30,703 nucleotides of DNA from Larix sibirica (Eukaryota; Streptophyta; Pinopsida; Pinales; Pinaceae), in contig NWUY0300026710.1 in NCBI GenBank assembly GCA_004151065.3, forward strand, positions 25,053 to 55,755, given 5' to 3'. Position numbers and translations under genes: made by a program. Below are positions 1-9,770 of the stretch, in pieces. A model generated the notes under the pieces. The model was not told the DNA's origin and did no database searches. It saw only the letters and a program-made list of their open reading frames with translations. Each line of letters starts with the position of its first letter. Position 1 is the stretch's first letter.

Positions 1-227
1 ACAACTACAAGTTGTGTGATAACAGGATCCTCATGAACAACATCAAGATCTGAAATAAGCCTAACGAAAGATGTGACATGTAGTGTAGTTGAATCAATAC
101 ATCCATGGAACCTTGCAATGTGCTCATCCCAATCTGGATCAGGTTGATCATTCATAAAACCTAGGATAACCAAGAAATTAAACGGACCATAAACTTCAAC
201 ATCCAACTTTTCTTCGAATGATGCCAT
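1..227 (-). CDS. Gypsy Gag polyprotein, N-terminal part (cut by window edge)
   Basis: Open for 75 codons on the minus strand from an ATG at 227-225 to the window edge, with no stop. The protein begins MASFEEKLDVEVYG and contains a PDPDWDEHIARF stretch followed by LISDLDVVHED. These resemble the N-terminal retrotransposon Gag region of plant Gypsy elements, where an LISDLDVVHED-like stretch leads into the capsid helices. Gag forms the cytoplasmic virus-like particle that packages element RNA. The start is chosen because it is the first ATG after the primer-binding site, 270 bases downstream of it, and because the frame stays open. Whether it is intact beyond the window cannot be seen. Confidence is high for retrotransposon Gag and moderate for lineage. 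Confidence 0.75.
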   Translation of the reverse strand, partial: MASFEEKLDVEVYGPFNFLVILGFMNDQPDPDWDEHIARFHGCIDSTTLHVTSFVRLISDLDVVHEDPVITQLVV

Positions 228-496
228 GTTTCTTCACTTCTAAACTTCAGTATGACAAGCTAATACAAAATTTGAAAAACATTACATCATTTAAATATCC
301 ATGGAGTTGCCAAGTGAGTTTGCAAATACCTTCAACCCTACTGGATGCCTCACCTCTACGAGTAGCAAGTTACTTCAAATATCCAAAAACAAGGCTTCAT
401 TCCTTCATGGAGTCACTAGATGAGAATAAGATCTTCCAAACAAAACCCCTATCACATCATTGTAGCCAAACTACTAATAACAAGAAATATACTTTG

Positions 497-514
497 TCCC
501 CAACAATGACGCCA
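497..514 (-). promoter_or_regulatory. Primer-binding site, tRNA-Asp type (decayed)
   Basis: On the minus strand this reads TGGCGTCATTGTTGGGGA and lies 3 bases inside the LTR end. It matches the tRNA-Asp-type plant Gypsy site TGGCGCCGTTGCCGGGGA at 14 of 18 positions. All four differences are C-to-T or G-to-A transitions. This is where the host tRNA would prime minus-strand DNA synthesis. Confidence 0.75.
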
Positions 515-517
515 AAA

Positions 518-2416
518 TGTTACCTCCGACACCTGCATTCAAGACTCAAGATATTCAAAGTCCCAAAACCAAGTCAACCCTAAAGGCACTTAGGAATGCC
601 CATTGTCACCACGGCAACTCTTCCTCACACTTTAGGTCAACTCTCCTCTGGCACAAGGGGGGAAACCCTAAGTAAACTACAAGATAAAATTTAGAAAAAA
701 ACGTGATGGTGGACCAAGACAAGTGCCTATCCAATGGGTAATGGAGTCAAAATGAAATTCAAGAGGGCTTAAATAATGTGGAGAAGGCGTGGCAAGGTTG
801 TTGCAAACATGACCAAACTAACCAAAAGGATTAACTTCAATAGGCAAAATATAATAAGAGCTCTTCCAAATATGCTCCTCCAAACAAGTATAAATTAGGT
901 ATGCAATAATGTGTAACCATGCATAGATAGAGGGCAGCCACATATGAAACCATAACATGAAATAGAAGCAAGTGGGAAGCCTCTATTGAGAATCTACAAC
1001 CAATAATATATCAGTGTTTAATTACAATTCCACCACAAGCTCAAGAGGGCCAAGATGTGCCACACCTAAACTTGAGACCCTGGCTAGGGCAACACTCAAT
1101 GGAGAATTACCCCTAACTGTGATATTACAACAGCAAAAACCTTCAATCTACACAGATTACAACAAGACAAAGGGAGGGTTTCACCCCAACCCTAACGTCC
1201 TCTTTGGAGCAAAACTACTCTTCTTCAAGCTTAAAACCCAACAAATTTATACAAATAATCTCCAGCAATCAAAATAATCCAAGAAAATAAAAGAGAAAGA
1301 TGGAGAACCTCACATAGAATGAACCCTAAACTTTATCCTCCCAAAAGATCTTCAACTAGGCTTAGAGGGAATCTCCCATTAATCCAACTATGCCATGCAA
1401 ATGAAGTGGAGTCCTCTTTTTATAGAATTGAGCGCAAACACCTTTACAATAAAATAATATTATGATAGTCTAGATACATGATCTCTCTTACAAAAATGAT
1501 TAAAATATTACATCCTCAACCTCCTCAAAGGTGAGTCAAACTACACAATGATAAAATACTTAGACAAAGTGAATACAGGTGCCACTTGTCCTCTCCTTAT
1601 GCAAAACACTTCATGAGCTCGGGCTAGTTTGACCATCCAATATATCTCCTCATGCCACGTGTACTCTCCTCCTATAAAACACTCCTCAAGAAAACTCCTC
1701 AAAATATGTCCAAGTGCAATGCCAAGTGGAGCACTCCTCCAAGTAAGGAACTCAACCTCTTCTAGATGCAAAAATCATGCCAAGTATAGTAAGTTGAGCT
1801 AGGGCACTCCTCCAAATACGTCAACAAAACCCTCAAAAGGTGGACTTCAAAGGTGAATGTGCAAGAAACGGTCCATTGGTTGTTATAACAACACCTTAAG
1901 ATAGGGTGACCTCGACATATGTGCCTCAAATGTGGACACACGTGTTTGATCGTCAAGTGTCCTCCAAACAAGACCTCACAATGGAGTGTTTTAGGGATAC
2001 ATGCCAAAATATGTGGAGCACTCCCCCTCAAGATACAAAACCTCAAACAATGTGCAATGTCAAACCCTGGGAAACCCTTAATTGATGGGTGTTCCTCCCC
2101 AAAGGCACGCAAGGACAAGTGTGAGTGTGACAACATGCCAAGCAAGCCCTCAATATGCAAAGCACTTCGTTAAAAATTGTATCAAAGGTGGTCAAAGAAG
2201 TCACCTCTCCTCAAACACTCTATCAAACAAGCATGTCTAGCCACGTGAAGTTGGCATGCCTCCAAATATGTGATGATGTCTTAAAAAGTGATGTTCAATG
2301 AGAAAATATGCATCAAAAGCTTCAACCAGTAGCCACCAAGACAAAATCCTCTATACGCAACTTATTGAACAGGGTCTCCAATCTTGGTACAAGTCATCAT
2401 GCATCATGAGGTAACA
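518..2416 (-). repeat. Gypsy 5' LTR, 1899 bp
   Basis: The ends are TGTTACCTC at 518 and GAGGTAACA at 2416, a 9-bp perfect inverted repeat in the TG...CA form expected of LTRs. A primer-binding site directly abuts the left end, so this is the 5' LTR of a minus-strand element. A TATA box on the minus strand at 1426-1417 divides it into about 1 kb of U3 and about 0.9 kb of R-U5. The U3 part (about 1500-2230) has many CTCCTC motifs (plus strand), often as actcctccaa or actcctcaa, which look like a degenerate short repeat. Open frames inside it (for example 1541-2160 minus, 1919-2173 plus) resemble no known protein and are treated as chance. Confidence 0.8.
1417..1426 (-). promoter_or_regulatory. 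LTR TATA box
   Basis: The minus strand reads TCTATAAAAA followed by GAGGAC, a typical plant TATA box with a purine-rich run downstream. It sits mid-LTR, where a U3 promoter should be. Transcription would start about 30 bases further left. Confidence 0.6.
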
Positions 2417-3610
2417 AGGGTGATCATACAATTCTAAACCGAGCATACTTACAAATTCCTCTACAATGATGTTCGCTTGTGAACCAATATCAAACAGAGC
2501 ATCTACCTTGTTCTTATTTATCTAAATCTTGATATGGAACAACTTTGTCATCTCATTCTCCTCTTTGGGATGGAGGCTACTCAGGTTCACCTCCTTCTGC
2601 ACTATTGTGCAGACAATCTTTTCATCCACATTTGAGATGCTTTCTATCTCCTTTCCCACTTCCACTAGAAGATTCTTTTTCTATGAATTCTCCTGCTTGT
2701 AGCTCCTAGGATTCACCTTTGGATGTAGTTTCCAACATTTTTCTTTTGTGTACACATCAATGCTGCCGTGATCACAACAATTGTTAGGGTCCTTGCACAA
2801 ATGTGCAGCAATGACAATCTTCTTATTTTTTCCTTTTCCCTTCTTCTTCTCACCCTTATCGGAAGCTCCATGCTAGTATGTCTACTTTGTAACCATTTGG
2901 TTGCCCCTTCTTCTTATCAGATTCAATGTACAAGGCCTATACATAGGCCTGCACCTCATCTATGGTCTTGGGATTAAATAGCATAACTTTCATTCCTATG
3001 TGACTATGAAAACCATCTAGGTACTTGATGACCACATCTAGGTCCCAAGCATTTATTCCCAATTGAATGGCTTGCTTTCGAAACTCTATAGTGTACTCTT
3101 GTACACTCTGTCCTTGCCTCTATCAATAATAGTGCCACTAAATCTTTTGGTCCTCTTCATACCCAATAGGGTAAAACTAGGACTTGAGGAGGTCTTCCAA
3201 TACCTCCCACTTAGTTATAGATGGGACTCCCCATAGCCTTAAGGCATCAATGTAGTTCTCCCACCAAGTTTATGCATGGCCTTCTAGCTTAAGTAAATCA
3301 AAATCTATTTCTACCTTTCATAGGGCTTGATCTCGACCTTTGCTTCCATATTAAATAAGTGTTGAGAAGACTATTACTTGAGTCACCTTCTTCATGCTTT
3401 GAATCTTCCTTGTCTTCCTTTAAATCCTCGTGATTTTCCAGTTTCTCATGAGATTCAAGCTTCTCTGAAAAAGGATTGATATTCTGCTCAAAAGTGGCCA
3501 TCGGTGCAGCCATGCTCCTGGAAATATCAACCACTTGAGCTTCCAAACTCATGAATCTCCTTTTGTCTTCATCAATGTGTCTTTCCGGTGTCGTTCATCC
3601 ATTTCTACAA
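2417..3610 (-). pseudogene. Gypsy gag-protease pseudogene (older, interrupted)
   Basis: Minus-strand remains of a Gypsy Gag-Pol N-terminal half, in order. A charged N-terminal region (about 3610-3300) contains MSLEAQVVDISRSM. A capsid-type Gag domain follows (about 3300-2900) with EGHA-stop-TWWENYIDAL and QGQSVQEYTIEFRKQAIQLG. A zinc-knuckle remnant (about 2775-2705) ends KEKCWKLHPKVNP and has lost two metal ligands. Last is an aspartic protease start (about 2510-2417) reading VDALFDIGSQANIIVEEF. There the D-S/T-G catalytic triplet has become D-I-G. Several in-frame stops and frame changes break it, so it is not functional. The reading stops after YDHP, exactly where the 518-2416 LTR begins; the RT, RNase H and integrase parts should lie left of the nested element, outside the window. 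I found no clear LTR or primer site on its right side. Confidence 0.8.
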
Positions 3611-5950
3611 ATTGCAACTACTTCTTAACATTTCTTTTGACGAACTCAAGGTCAACAAGGTACAACTCTATCGCACATCTAGATTTCCTAAGTTGAGTAA
3701 GCATATATTATGCTTTAATCCACCAAATGACCAAATAAACCAACTTTAATAGCAATATGATCTGTAAACCACCTTGAATATTCCAATGGTCAGCTCACAA
3801 AAGCATATCTAAACTTAAAATGACTACATTGAGCCAATGCTTGATTGTGCGACTATCTTTTTGTATTTTTTAAACACTTAGTGGAAATAAAAACACACCA
3901 TTCAAATTCTTTCTTACTGCAACATATGGAATAAACTACAATAGCAAGACACAAATATTTACCCTATAACCCATACTAGAAAACTAGCATTCAATGAAGG
4001 ATTGGGCCTTCCATCTTCTCATATTATGAGAATTACAATACAAAATGCAAAGTTTTCCAAGCTTACTATGAACTATGAAGCTATTAGACACTATGGTCTT
4101 CTACATTCCTCTATAATACTTATGTCTCTCTGCTCTGTGAGCAACTCCTCCACTCCTCATTACATGAAACAGTCAATAGCTAGTCAAAAAGTGAACCCTC
4201 TTTCCTCCTACTAGGTTTTTGATAGTTGGAATTAGGGTCAATGTTAGATTTAGGGTTTCAAGACCCTCTTGGAACCTCCATGATGTTTGTAGAAGTCTCT
4301 AGTGGACTCATACACATTACTAACTCCTCGTATTCGAACTATGATGATCTGTCATGGTCACCACTTGAGCATGGGGGGAATATTTGGAATATTGCCTTGC
4401 CAAGGCCTGACTTTCTCATATGAACTTCAATTTAGGCACAAGATAGCTGATTGGAAAGATCTCAATGAGAAAAACATTTTTTGTCGAAACTTAGAGATGC
4501 CTATGTCAACCTTAAGCCATCGCAGGGCCAAAAACATGGTTTAGAGCATTAAAAATGCGTTGAAAGTCGATGTCCTGAAATTTGACAAAATCAAGACAAT
4601 CTTTGAGATGCTCGAAGCCTAATCTCCCCAATCTAGAGCATCAATGAATTCATATAGTACTTATGTAGATTCACTTTGGATCATCTACCAAAGTAGTCGA
4701 GACTTGCACATGGCCCCAGTTGCATGAGCTGGCATGCCTCCGAGCTATATTAAGTTAATAACTACCTGCTTTCCAATGAAAAGCATCTATCTAAACCTCC
4801 ACCCTGCGTAGGACTGACCTAACTTCAACACAGTTATCTATTCAATATCATTTTTTAACCGAACTAATAATAGACTCATATCAATTTTTTAAAATTATTG
4901 ATAGCATGTTAAACCAGTATCGCTTTAAGAGCAGAGTTACTAACCTTTACTAACCTAAAACCAATACCAATTTTTAATATTTAAAGCTATGACAATCTAT
5001 TCACTATGCGACCTATCCTCATTAACCTAATCCTTGCCAATCGTTTTAATCTTAACTGATTCACATCTATTCAATGTTCAATACCCAAAATGAAAAGCCT
5101 CCCTGAACTCTAATTGTGCCATCAGACCCCAAAAATGTTTCATAAGCAAACCAATTACGAGAAGGATTTATCACAATATTGAATAAATCAATAAATTTCA
5201 AGGATAGAATCTCGTATTTCATCTGAAACTATTTGTTGTAACCAAACCCTTGAATGCGCGGCTGAAACTAGAATAGGGAGTTAACTTACAAATCAATAAC
5301 TTAAAAATTGATTAAAAATTAAAATAATAATAATAGATTCATTGGTTATAATCAGACCCCTGAATAATGCAGGGATGAAACTAGAATTAAAGATTTCACC
5401 ATGAAGAAAATAATAATAATGAGTTTCCAAAAACGCCTGAAAGTTATGGCCCTTGCACCTGATTTTAAGCAAAACATAATAAATGCATAATTAAAGACAA
5501 TTAAAATGAAAAATGAATAAGCCAACCTTGAATAATGGAGCTGCGACAGATAAAAGACGTCCTTCTGGAATTCCTGTGTGAAGTCTGCCAAGCAGGGCCT
5601 TCAAGCTTCAGACTGCCAAAACAAGGAGACGACACAGGACGAGTATACAACAATAGAGGACACATTATTGAGGAGGAAGAAGCTCGAGGTTTAATCTTTC
5701 GAATCACGGGGCAACAGATCTTGTAGGATGCCTCTCGACCCTGCGTTTCTCAACAGGAATATTGCCACCGTTGATGGAAGACTGTCAGCGTTGATGGAAC
5801 GGTTAGGTCAGACGTTGAAATCGCAGATGTAAGACGGAAGCAATATGAATTCTTTTGATTCACGTTTCTCTGATAGTGGACGTTGTGTTTCTTTAAAATT
5901 CCTTTGATTTCTTTAAAGTAGTGTAAAGATGATTATTTTTAAAAAAATTT
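3611..5950. other. Unassigned AT-rich region
   Basis: No domain, RNA gene or LTR structure is recognised in these 2.3 kb. Short open frames (4002-4214, 4226-4544, 5352-5726) show no known family signature. It may hold the leader and 5' LTR of the older Gypsy element to its left, but no primer-binding site or TG...CA pair could be fixed. Diverged repeats lie at about 5230-5560 and are listed separately. Confidence 0.5.
5230..5560. repeat. Diverged tandem-like repeat, 3-4 units
   Basis: Segments starting near 5239 (accaaacccttgaatgcg), 5349 (atcagacccctgaataatgc) and 5521 (gccaaccttgaataatggag) share a core of the form cc-ctTGAATaatG-gctgaaac. Two of them continue with gaaactagaat. Spacing is roughly 80-115 bases with AT-rich filler. 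The units are too diverged to set exact boundaries by eye. Confidence 0.35.
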
Positions 5951-6069
5951 AACATTTTTTTCCGAAATTTGATTAGAACTGTTAGGAAATACAGTGTTGA
6001 AATTGTACAATCGGATTGAATAGCAGTTTTTGAGAGACGTTCTATTTAATTTTAAAAAATAAAAAATAA

Positions 6070-6086
6070 AATATATATATATATAA
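6070..6086. repeat. AT dinucleotide microsatellite
   Basis: A short run of alternating A and T within a larger A-rich stretch starting near 6050. It lies 30 bases left of the N at 6118, so slippage or low complexity may have contributed to the assembly break there. Confidence 0.6.
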
Positions 6087-6117
6087 TCATAATTCTAAAC
6101 ATCAAAAGCAATCAATA

Positions 6118-6118
6118 N
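6118..6118. other. Single N, probable contig join
   Basis: One of three isolated N bases in the window (6118, 10778, 19160). I see no repeated sequence on the two sides of this one, so neither overlap nor gap size can be judged. Confidence 0.6.
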
Positions 6119-6179
6119 TCATTTTCTAGCTCGAGAGGTCATCCCAAATGCTCTCTCCATGGTTCCAAGCATCATATCA

Positions 6180-6447
6180 CTCTTTCCATCTTTATTCTAG
6201 TTGTTAGGAAATAAAGCACATAATAATATAATAAGCAAGCATACACAATGGAGAAGAAGAATTCTACCATGGAAACTCAAAACTAAGAAAACCAACAACA
6301 ATAGATCTATTACCTCTTTCCATCTTTACTCTAGTTGTTAGGAAATAAAGCACATAATAATATAATAAGCAATCACACACAATGGAGAATAATATTTTTA
6401 CCATGGAAACCCAAAACTAAGAAAACCAACAAGAATACATCTATTAC
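6180..6447. repeat. Two-copy tandem repeat, 134-bp unit
   Basis: Copy 1 at 6180-6313 and copy 2 at 6314-6447 start with ctctttccatcttta and end near atctattac. They differ by a handful of substitutions and short changes. No coding content is evident. Confidence 0.85.
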
Positions 6448-6980
6448 CCTTGACCACTTTTCTCAAAAATAAATGTCCACCATTCTTTTTTGCACATGGA
6501 AAATACAGATTACTGCTATTAATGAAGAATCATCAAGAAATCCTCAGTTACGTATTGGTTACATAACATCTCACATAGTGAAATTTGAATACAAGTGGAA
6601 AATATAACAACATTCTTCCCAACCAACCGATCTACACTCAATTAACAAAATACTTATCCACCATTCTACCACTTTCTATAACTATATAAATTATAGCGTT
6701 TCCCTCGGACGCCAAGGTATATAGCAGATTCATAGATGCAGTCTGTCTCAAATCCCGATCATTTCCATCACAACCCGGAAGATCTTGTCGCACTCTGTCT
6801 CAAATCGTTAATATTTTTTCGAAATTTTTTTATTCATGATAGAGTTCAATATGGGAAACTTACTTCAAGCGAATTAAGTTCTTCTTTATCATCCAGTAAA
6901 AATAAGAAGGTTCTTTATCATCCCCACTGTTGAGTATTCCAATAAAATGGATTCCGTGGATATCAAAACACTTTCAATCT
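6448..6980. other. Unassigned AT-rich stretch
   Basis: No recognised gene or element. The frame at 6736-6933 has no known motif. The phrase ctctgtctcaaatc occurs near 6739 and 6790, a short direct repeat of unknown meaning. Confidence 0.45.
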
Positions 6981-7012
6981 GGTGCCGTGGTGTAGTTGGT
7001 TATCACGTCTGC
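6981..7012 (+). tRNA. tRNA-Val-like 5' half (fragment)
   Basis: The sequence fits the 5' half of a plant tRNA-Val: a 7-base acceptor strand GGTGCCG, TG linker, D arm GTGTAGTTGGTTATCAC with box A, then G and the start of an anticodon stem TCTGC. After 7012 the match ends. The next bases form a hairpin (gctgcaatttgcagc) rather than a normal anticodon arm. No T arm (GGTTCGA) or complementary acceptor strand (CGGCACC) was found in the next 200 bases. It is therefore a fragment, not a working tRNA gene. It could be the head of a tRNA-derived SINE or a reverse-transcribed tRNA piece. Confidence 0.6.
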
Positions 7013-7689
7013 TGCAATTTGCAGCGCTTTTGCTTCTCTGTTGCTAGCACGCCTGCATTTTATTCATATGGGAGAAAGGTAAAATATCTGATGTTTTCAA
7101 CGTCATGTTAAGAAACAGAGAAATATGGAATAACAATCACATGTTCACTAAAAAATTCAAATACATAATACAATAGAAAAATATTATGAAATTCTTAAAG
7201 TTAATTCTTATCTGAATTATATTTACAACAATAGAAAAATATTATGAAATTCTTAAATTTAATTCTTATCTAAATTATATTTACATAAATAAATAACACA
7301 TTGAATATATGGGGTTTCAAGTTATCTTTGTTGCGAAAAAAACATGGAAGAAGCTGGAGATGTATGCCATTATGCTGATCTTTGTTGCTGATGGGCTACG
7401 TTATTTAGCCTGAAACGTTTTAATCTCTTACACAGGTTTTTAAATTGATTCTATATGTTATATGTTGAGAGTTTTTACATGATAATAATAAAACAAAACA
7501 TGGCTAGTGATAACATGAAAGGGGGTAAATATAGTGAGTTTATCATAAATTAGATAATAAATTTAGTAAAAATGATAAATCAAATTATTAGTGATAATTG
7601 AAATTTACGCTATGGTAAATCCACTCTCATTTAATGGATAAACTACCCAACGTGGTTATAGTATGTTAAAGCATCTAAGATATTCAGGT
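7013..7689. other. Unassigned AT-rich stretch
   Basis: No gene or element recognised apart from the 58-bp tandem duplication at 7171-7286, listed separately. Confidence 0.5.
7171..7286. repeat. Two-copy tandem repeat, 58-bp unit
   Basis: 7171-7228 and 7229-7286 are near-identical, both starting caatagaaaaatattatg and differing at about two bases. It looks like a local replication-slippage duplication in AT-rich DNA. Confidence 0.9.
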
Positions 7690-8512
7690 TAAGAAATGTG
7701 ACTCTATTTCCTTGAGATCTGATCTTTTAGCATTTTTTGATGGGGCCTCACAGAGTGGGGGGGCTATTTGTGGTGTCGGCGTGGTCATACACTTAAATCA
7801 AAACCAAGTCTTTTATATCTGGATGACCGGTGGTATGGGATCCAATACACACAGTGAACTTCTTGCCCTATGGATGACCCTATTCTTTGCCAAGCGGAAA
7901 TCCATTCCACTTATGCAAATTGTTGGGGATTCTTTATTGATTATTGATTGGGCGTGTGGCCGTTGCTCACTACACGCATTGGCGCTTTCCCCTTGGATGG
8001 ATATGGTGGTTTCGCTTTTAAAAGATTTTAGGAACCTGTCCATCTCCCATATTTATCGTGAGCACAACTTGCAGGCAGATTTACTTTCTAGACGGGCTCT
8101 GTCGGCGATTGGTGGATGTATCCATTTTGAGTACTGGTCCCACTCGTTTCTCTCTTCTTGTGGGAGTGTCCCACTTTCAGCGTCCTCTTGCTGGTAGCCT
8201 GGGTCTTTTTTGGTTGCTGTCAGCTTATAGCAGCTGTATTTTTTGTTGTCGTCCTTTCATTTATATTTTTGTGGCATACATTTTTTGGGCTGTCTACTCC
8301 ATAAGATGGGCGGGTTTGCCTCTTGTGGTTTGTCTTTTCCCTTGGGTTTTGTTGGTTCATATGGATGTTGTGGTTCAATTATTGTTTGTGGCATCTTGGC
8401 CTTTGAGGTTGGTGGACAGATTTGGCTATCTCCATGTGGTGGATTGTATTTGACACTTTCTCATATATTTTTAATATAAAGATATAGCTATTTTCCATGT
8501 TGAAAAAAAAAA
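7690..8512 (+). mobile_element. LINE (L1-type) 3' fragment
   Basis: This is the 3' end of a plant L1-type retrotransposon: an RNase H domain (7712-8197), a T-rich 3' untranslated region of about 300 bases, and a terminal run of 10 A at 8503-8512. The 5' edge is set near 7690 because similarity to the other LINE in the window fades there, so it is 5'-truncated, as most LINE copies are. I could not find a matching target-site duplication. Another LINE starts about 30 bases downstream in the same orientation. Confidence 0.75.
7712..8197 (+). pseudogene. LINE RNase H domain (C-terminal end of ORF2)
   Basis: An RNase H-fold domain of the plant L1 type, which degrades the RNA strand of RNA-DNA hybrids. 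The four acidic residues of the active site are all visible: FFDGAS (first Asp), HSELLALW (Glu), VGDSLLIIDW (second Asp) and NLQADLLSRRA (last Asp). The domain has no internal stop and ends at a TAG at 8195. The ATG at 7712 is only the first in-frame Met of the fragment, not a true start; in an intact LINE this domain follows the RT and a zinc finger within ORF2. It has the best-preserved catalytic residues of the RNase H copies here. Without the rest of ORF2 it is not expected to act. Confidence 0.85.
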
Positions 8513-8643
8513 TTGATTTAGAGTGAATAACCATTAAAAAGTTGTTCTCAATCGTGCTCGATGCATGAAAAATATAATTTCCACTAAATTGTCAATGTGG
8601 TGAACATGAAAAAACTGTACAAAACTCTTTCCATGTATGTTCT

Positions 8644-9183
8644 TTGCCCTATGAGTGTAACCCTTATCAATCTGGCCTGTTTAGGGGTCTTAATGAAAAT
8701 GGCCACTCTCATGTGGAGTTGATTTCATTGACAATACCAAATAAAGAGGAGGATGGAGGGGTTTTGAAGACTTATGATTCCTATCAAATTGGTGTGGAGG
8801 GGGAAACTAATTCAGGGATTTGCATGAAGGTGAACAACAATTTGGAAATAGTATCAAAAAATAGGATTATCTCTGATTTGGTTCCATTATTTAATGATGT
8901 AGTGGATAGGACCCCATTGCAAGTTTTTTGGGACAAACAACCAAATAAATCATAAGTCTCCCCTATAAACTCTATTAGATTTCAGGATGTTATTATCAAA
9001 AGAAAGAAAAATAAGAACTCGAAGAAAAAAGACCTTATAGTTGGTGATATAGATTGTTCTAATCTTCGCTATATACCATTATTTGACAGGATACAAAATG
9101 CTACCTCATTTCTCTCCAGTGATGAATCCACAAAATACTCTCGGGCCCTTAGAGCAATTGAGCCCTCCACAAGGGTTTATCAA
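8644..9183 (+). pseudogene. LINE ORF1 tail, copy 1
   Basis: Reads LPYECNPYQSGLFRGLNENG onward for 103 residues to a stop at 8953. It continues in the same frame (IVGDIDCSNLRYIPLFDRIQ) to just before the endonuclease. Position directly upstream of the ORF2 endonuclease suggests the C-terminal part of ORF1, the RNA-binding protein. No zinc knuckle is visible, so this rests on context. ORF1 upstream of 8644 is missing, consistent with 5' truncation. Confidence 0.5.
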
Positions 9184-9770
9184 TGATCCTAACATCCTGC
9201 GACATCAGAGGAATTGGGGGTCCTCGCAAATTTTTAGCCCTCAAAAGATGGGGCTATCAAGGGGCATATTAGCTGCATGGAACCCTAATGTGGTTGATTT
9301 CAAACCCTATATGTCACATGTAGGAATGATACTTGGATGGAAACTCAGAGGATTGGATCTGCCTATTAGAATCGTGAATTGTTATGCTCCTTATTCAGGT
9401 CATCAAAATTTTGGGAGAAAGTGGAAGATAGTAGTATTTTGAAAGCCCCAAATTTAATATTTTGTGGAGATCTAAACTTCACTCTCTCTACCAATGAAGT
9501 TTGGGGAGGCTGCTCTCATTTGGATGAGATGTATGATTTCTTCAAAAAACTGCTTATTAGTTCTAATATTTTGGATGTAGTCCCTGCTTAGACGGCTCCA
9601 ACATGGAGAAAAGGGAGGACTAGTGTTTTTGGGGTAAGCAAAAGACTTGACAGGTTTTTGCTAGCTGAATATTTGGCTGAAATATTTGGGAGGTATAGAT
9701 CTTGGGTCGTAAACTCGGGGATTTCAAATCATTCCCCGATTTGTCTACAATTTGAGATGTAACAAACTAC
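9184..9770 (+). pseudogene. LINE endonuclease domain (ORF2 N-terminus), copy 1
   Basis: An apurinic-type endonuclease/exonuclease/phosphatase domain that would nick target DNA for target-primed reverse transcription. Motifs in order: CDIRGIGGPRKFLALKRWG at the start (about 9200-9255), VNCYAPY (about 9374-9394), the metal-site motif GDLNFT (about 9466-9483), RLDRFLLAEYL (about 9640-9672) and SNHSPI (about 9724-9741). The last is the catalytic SDHxPI with Asp replaced by Asn. The motifs lie in different frames (a switch between about 9255 and 9290 and another between 9395 and 9440), with a stop at 9589-9591. It is therefore a pseudogene. Confidence 0.85.

Larger units (their letters stand above)
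1..2416 (-). mobile_element. Gypsy LTR retrotransposon, 5' part (younger, nested)
   Basis: Read on the minus strand, this is the 5' end of an LTR retrotransposon: LTR (2416 to 518), primer-binding site (514 to 497), short leader, then gag from 227 running off the window. The LTR has 9-bp perfect inverted ends (TGTTACCTC and GAGGTAACA). The DNA right of the LTR is the protease of another Gypsy element, broken exactly at the LTR edge, so this element is the younger insertion. The candidate target-site duplication is agggt at 2417-2421; its partner would lie beyond the left edge of the window. The gag type and the tRNA-Asp-like primer site point to Ty3/Gypsy; the lineage (Athila/Tat side) is inferred. 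Confidence 0.8.

Noticed and set aside
218-583. 121-codon open frame on the plus strand
   Set aside because: It lies across the primer-binding site and leader of the minus-strand Gypsy element and shows no family signature.
1541-2173. Three open frames in both strands at 1541-2173
   Set aside because: All fall inside the LTR at 518-2416 and have no domain-like content; LTRs are non-coding.
8058-8479. Cys/Trp/Phe-rich frames after the RNase H domain
   Set aside because: They overlap the RNase H end and lie in its 3' untranslated region; the T-rich composition explains the content.
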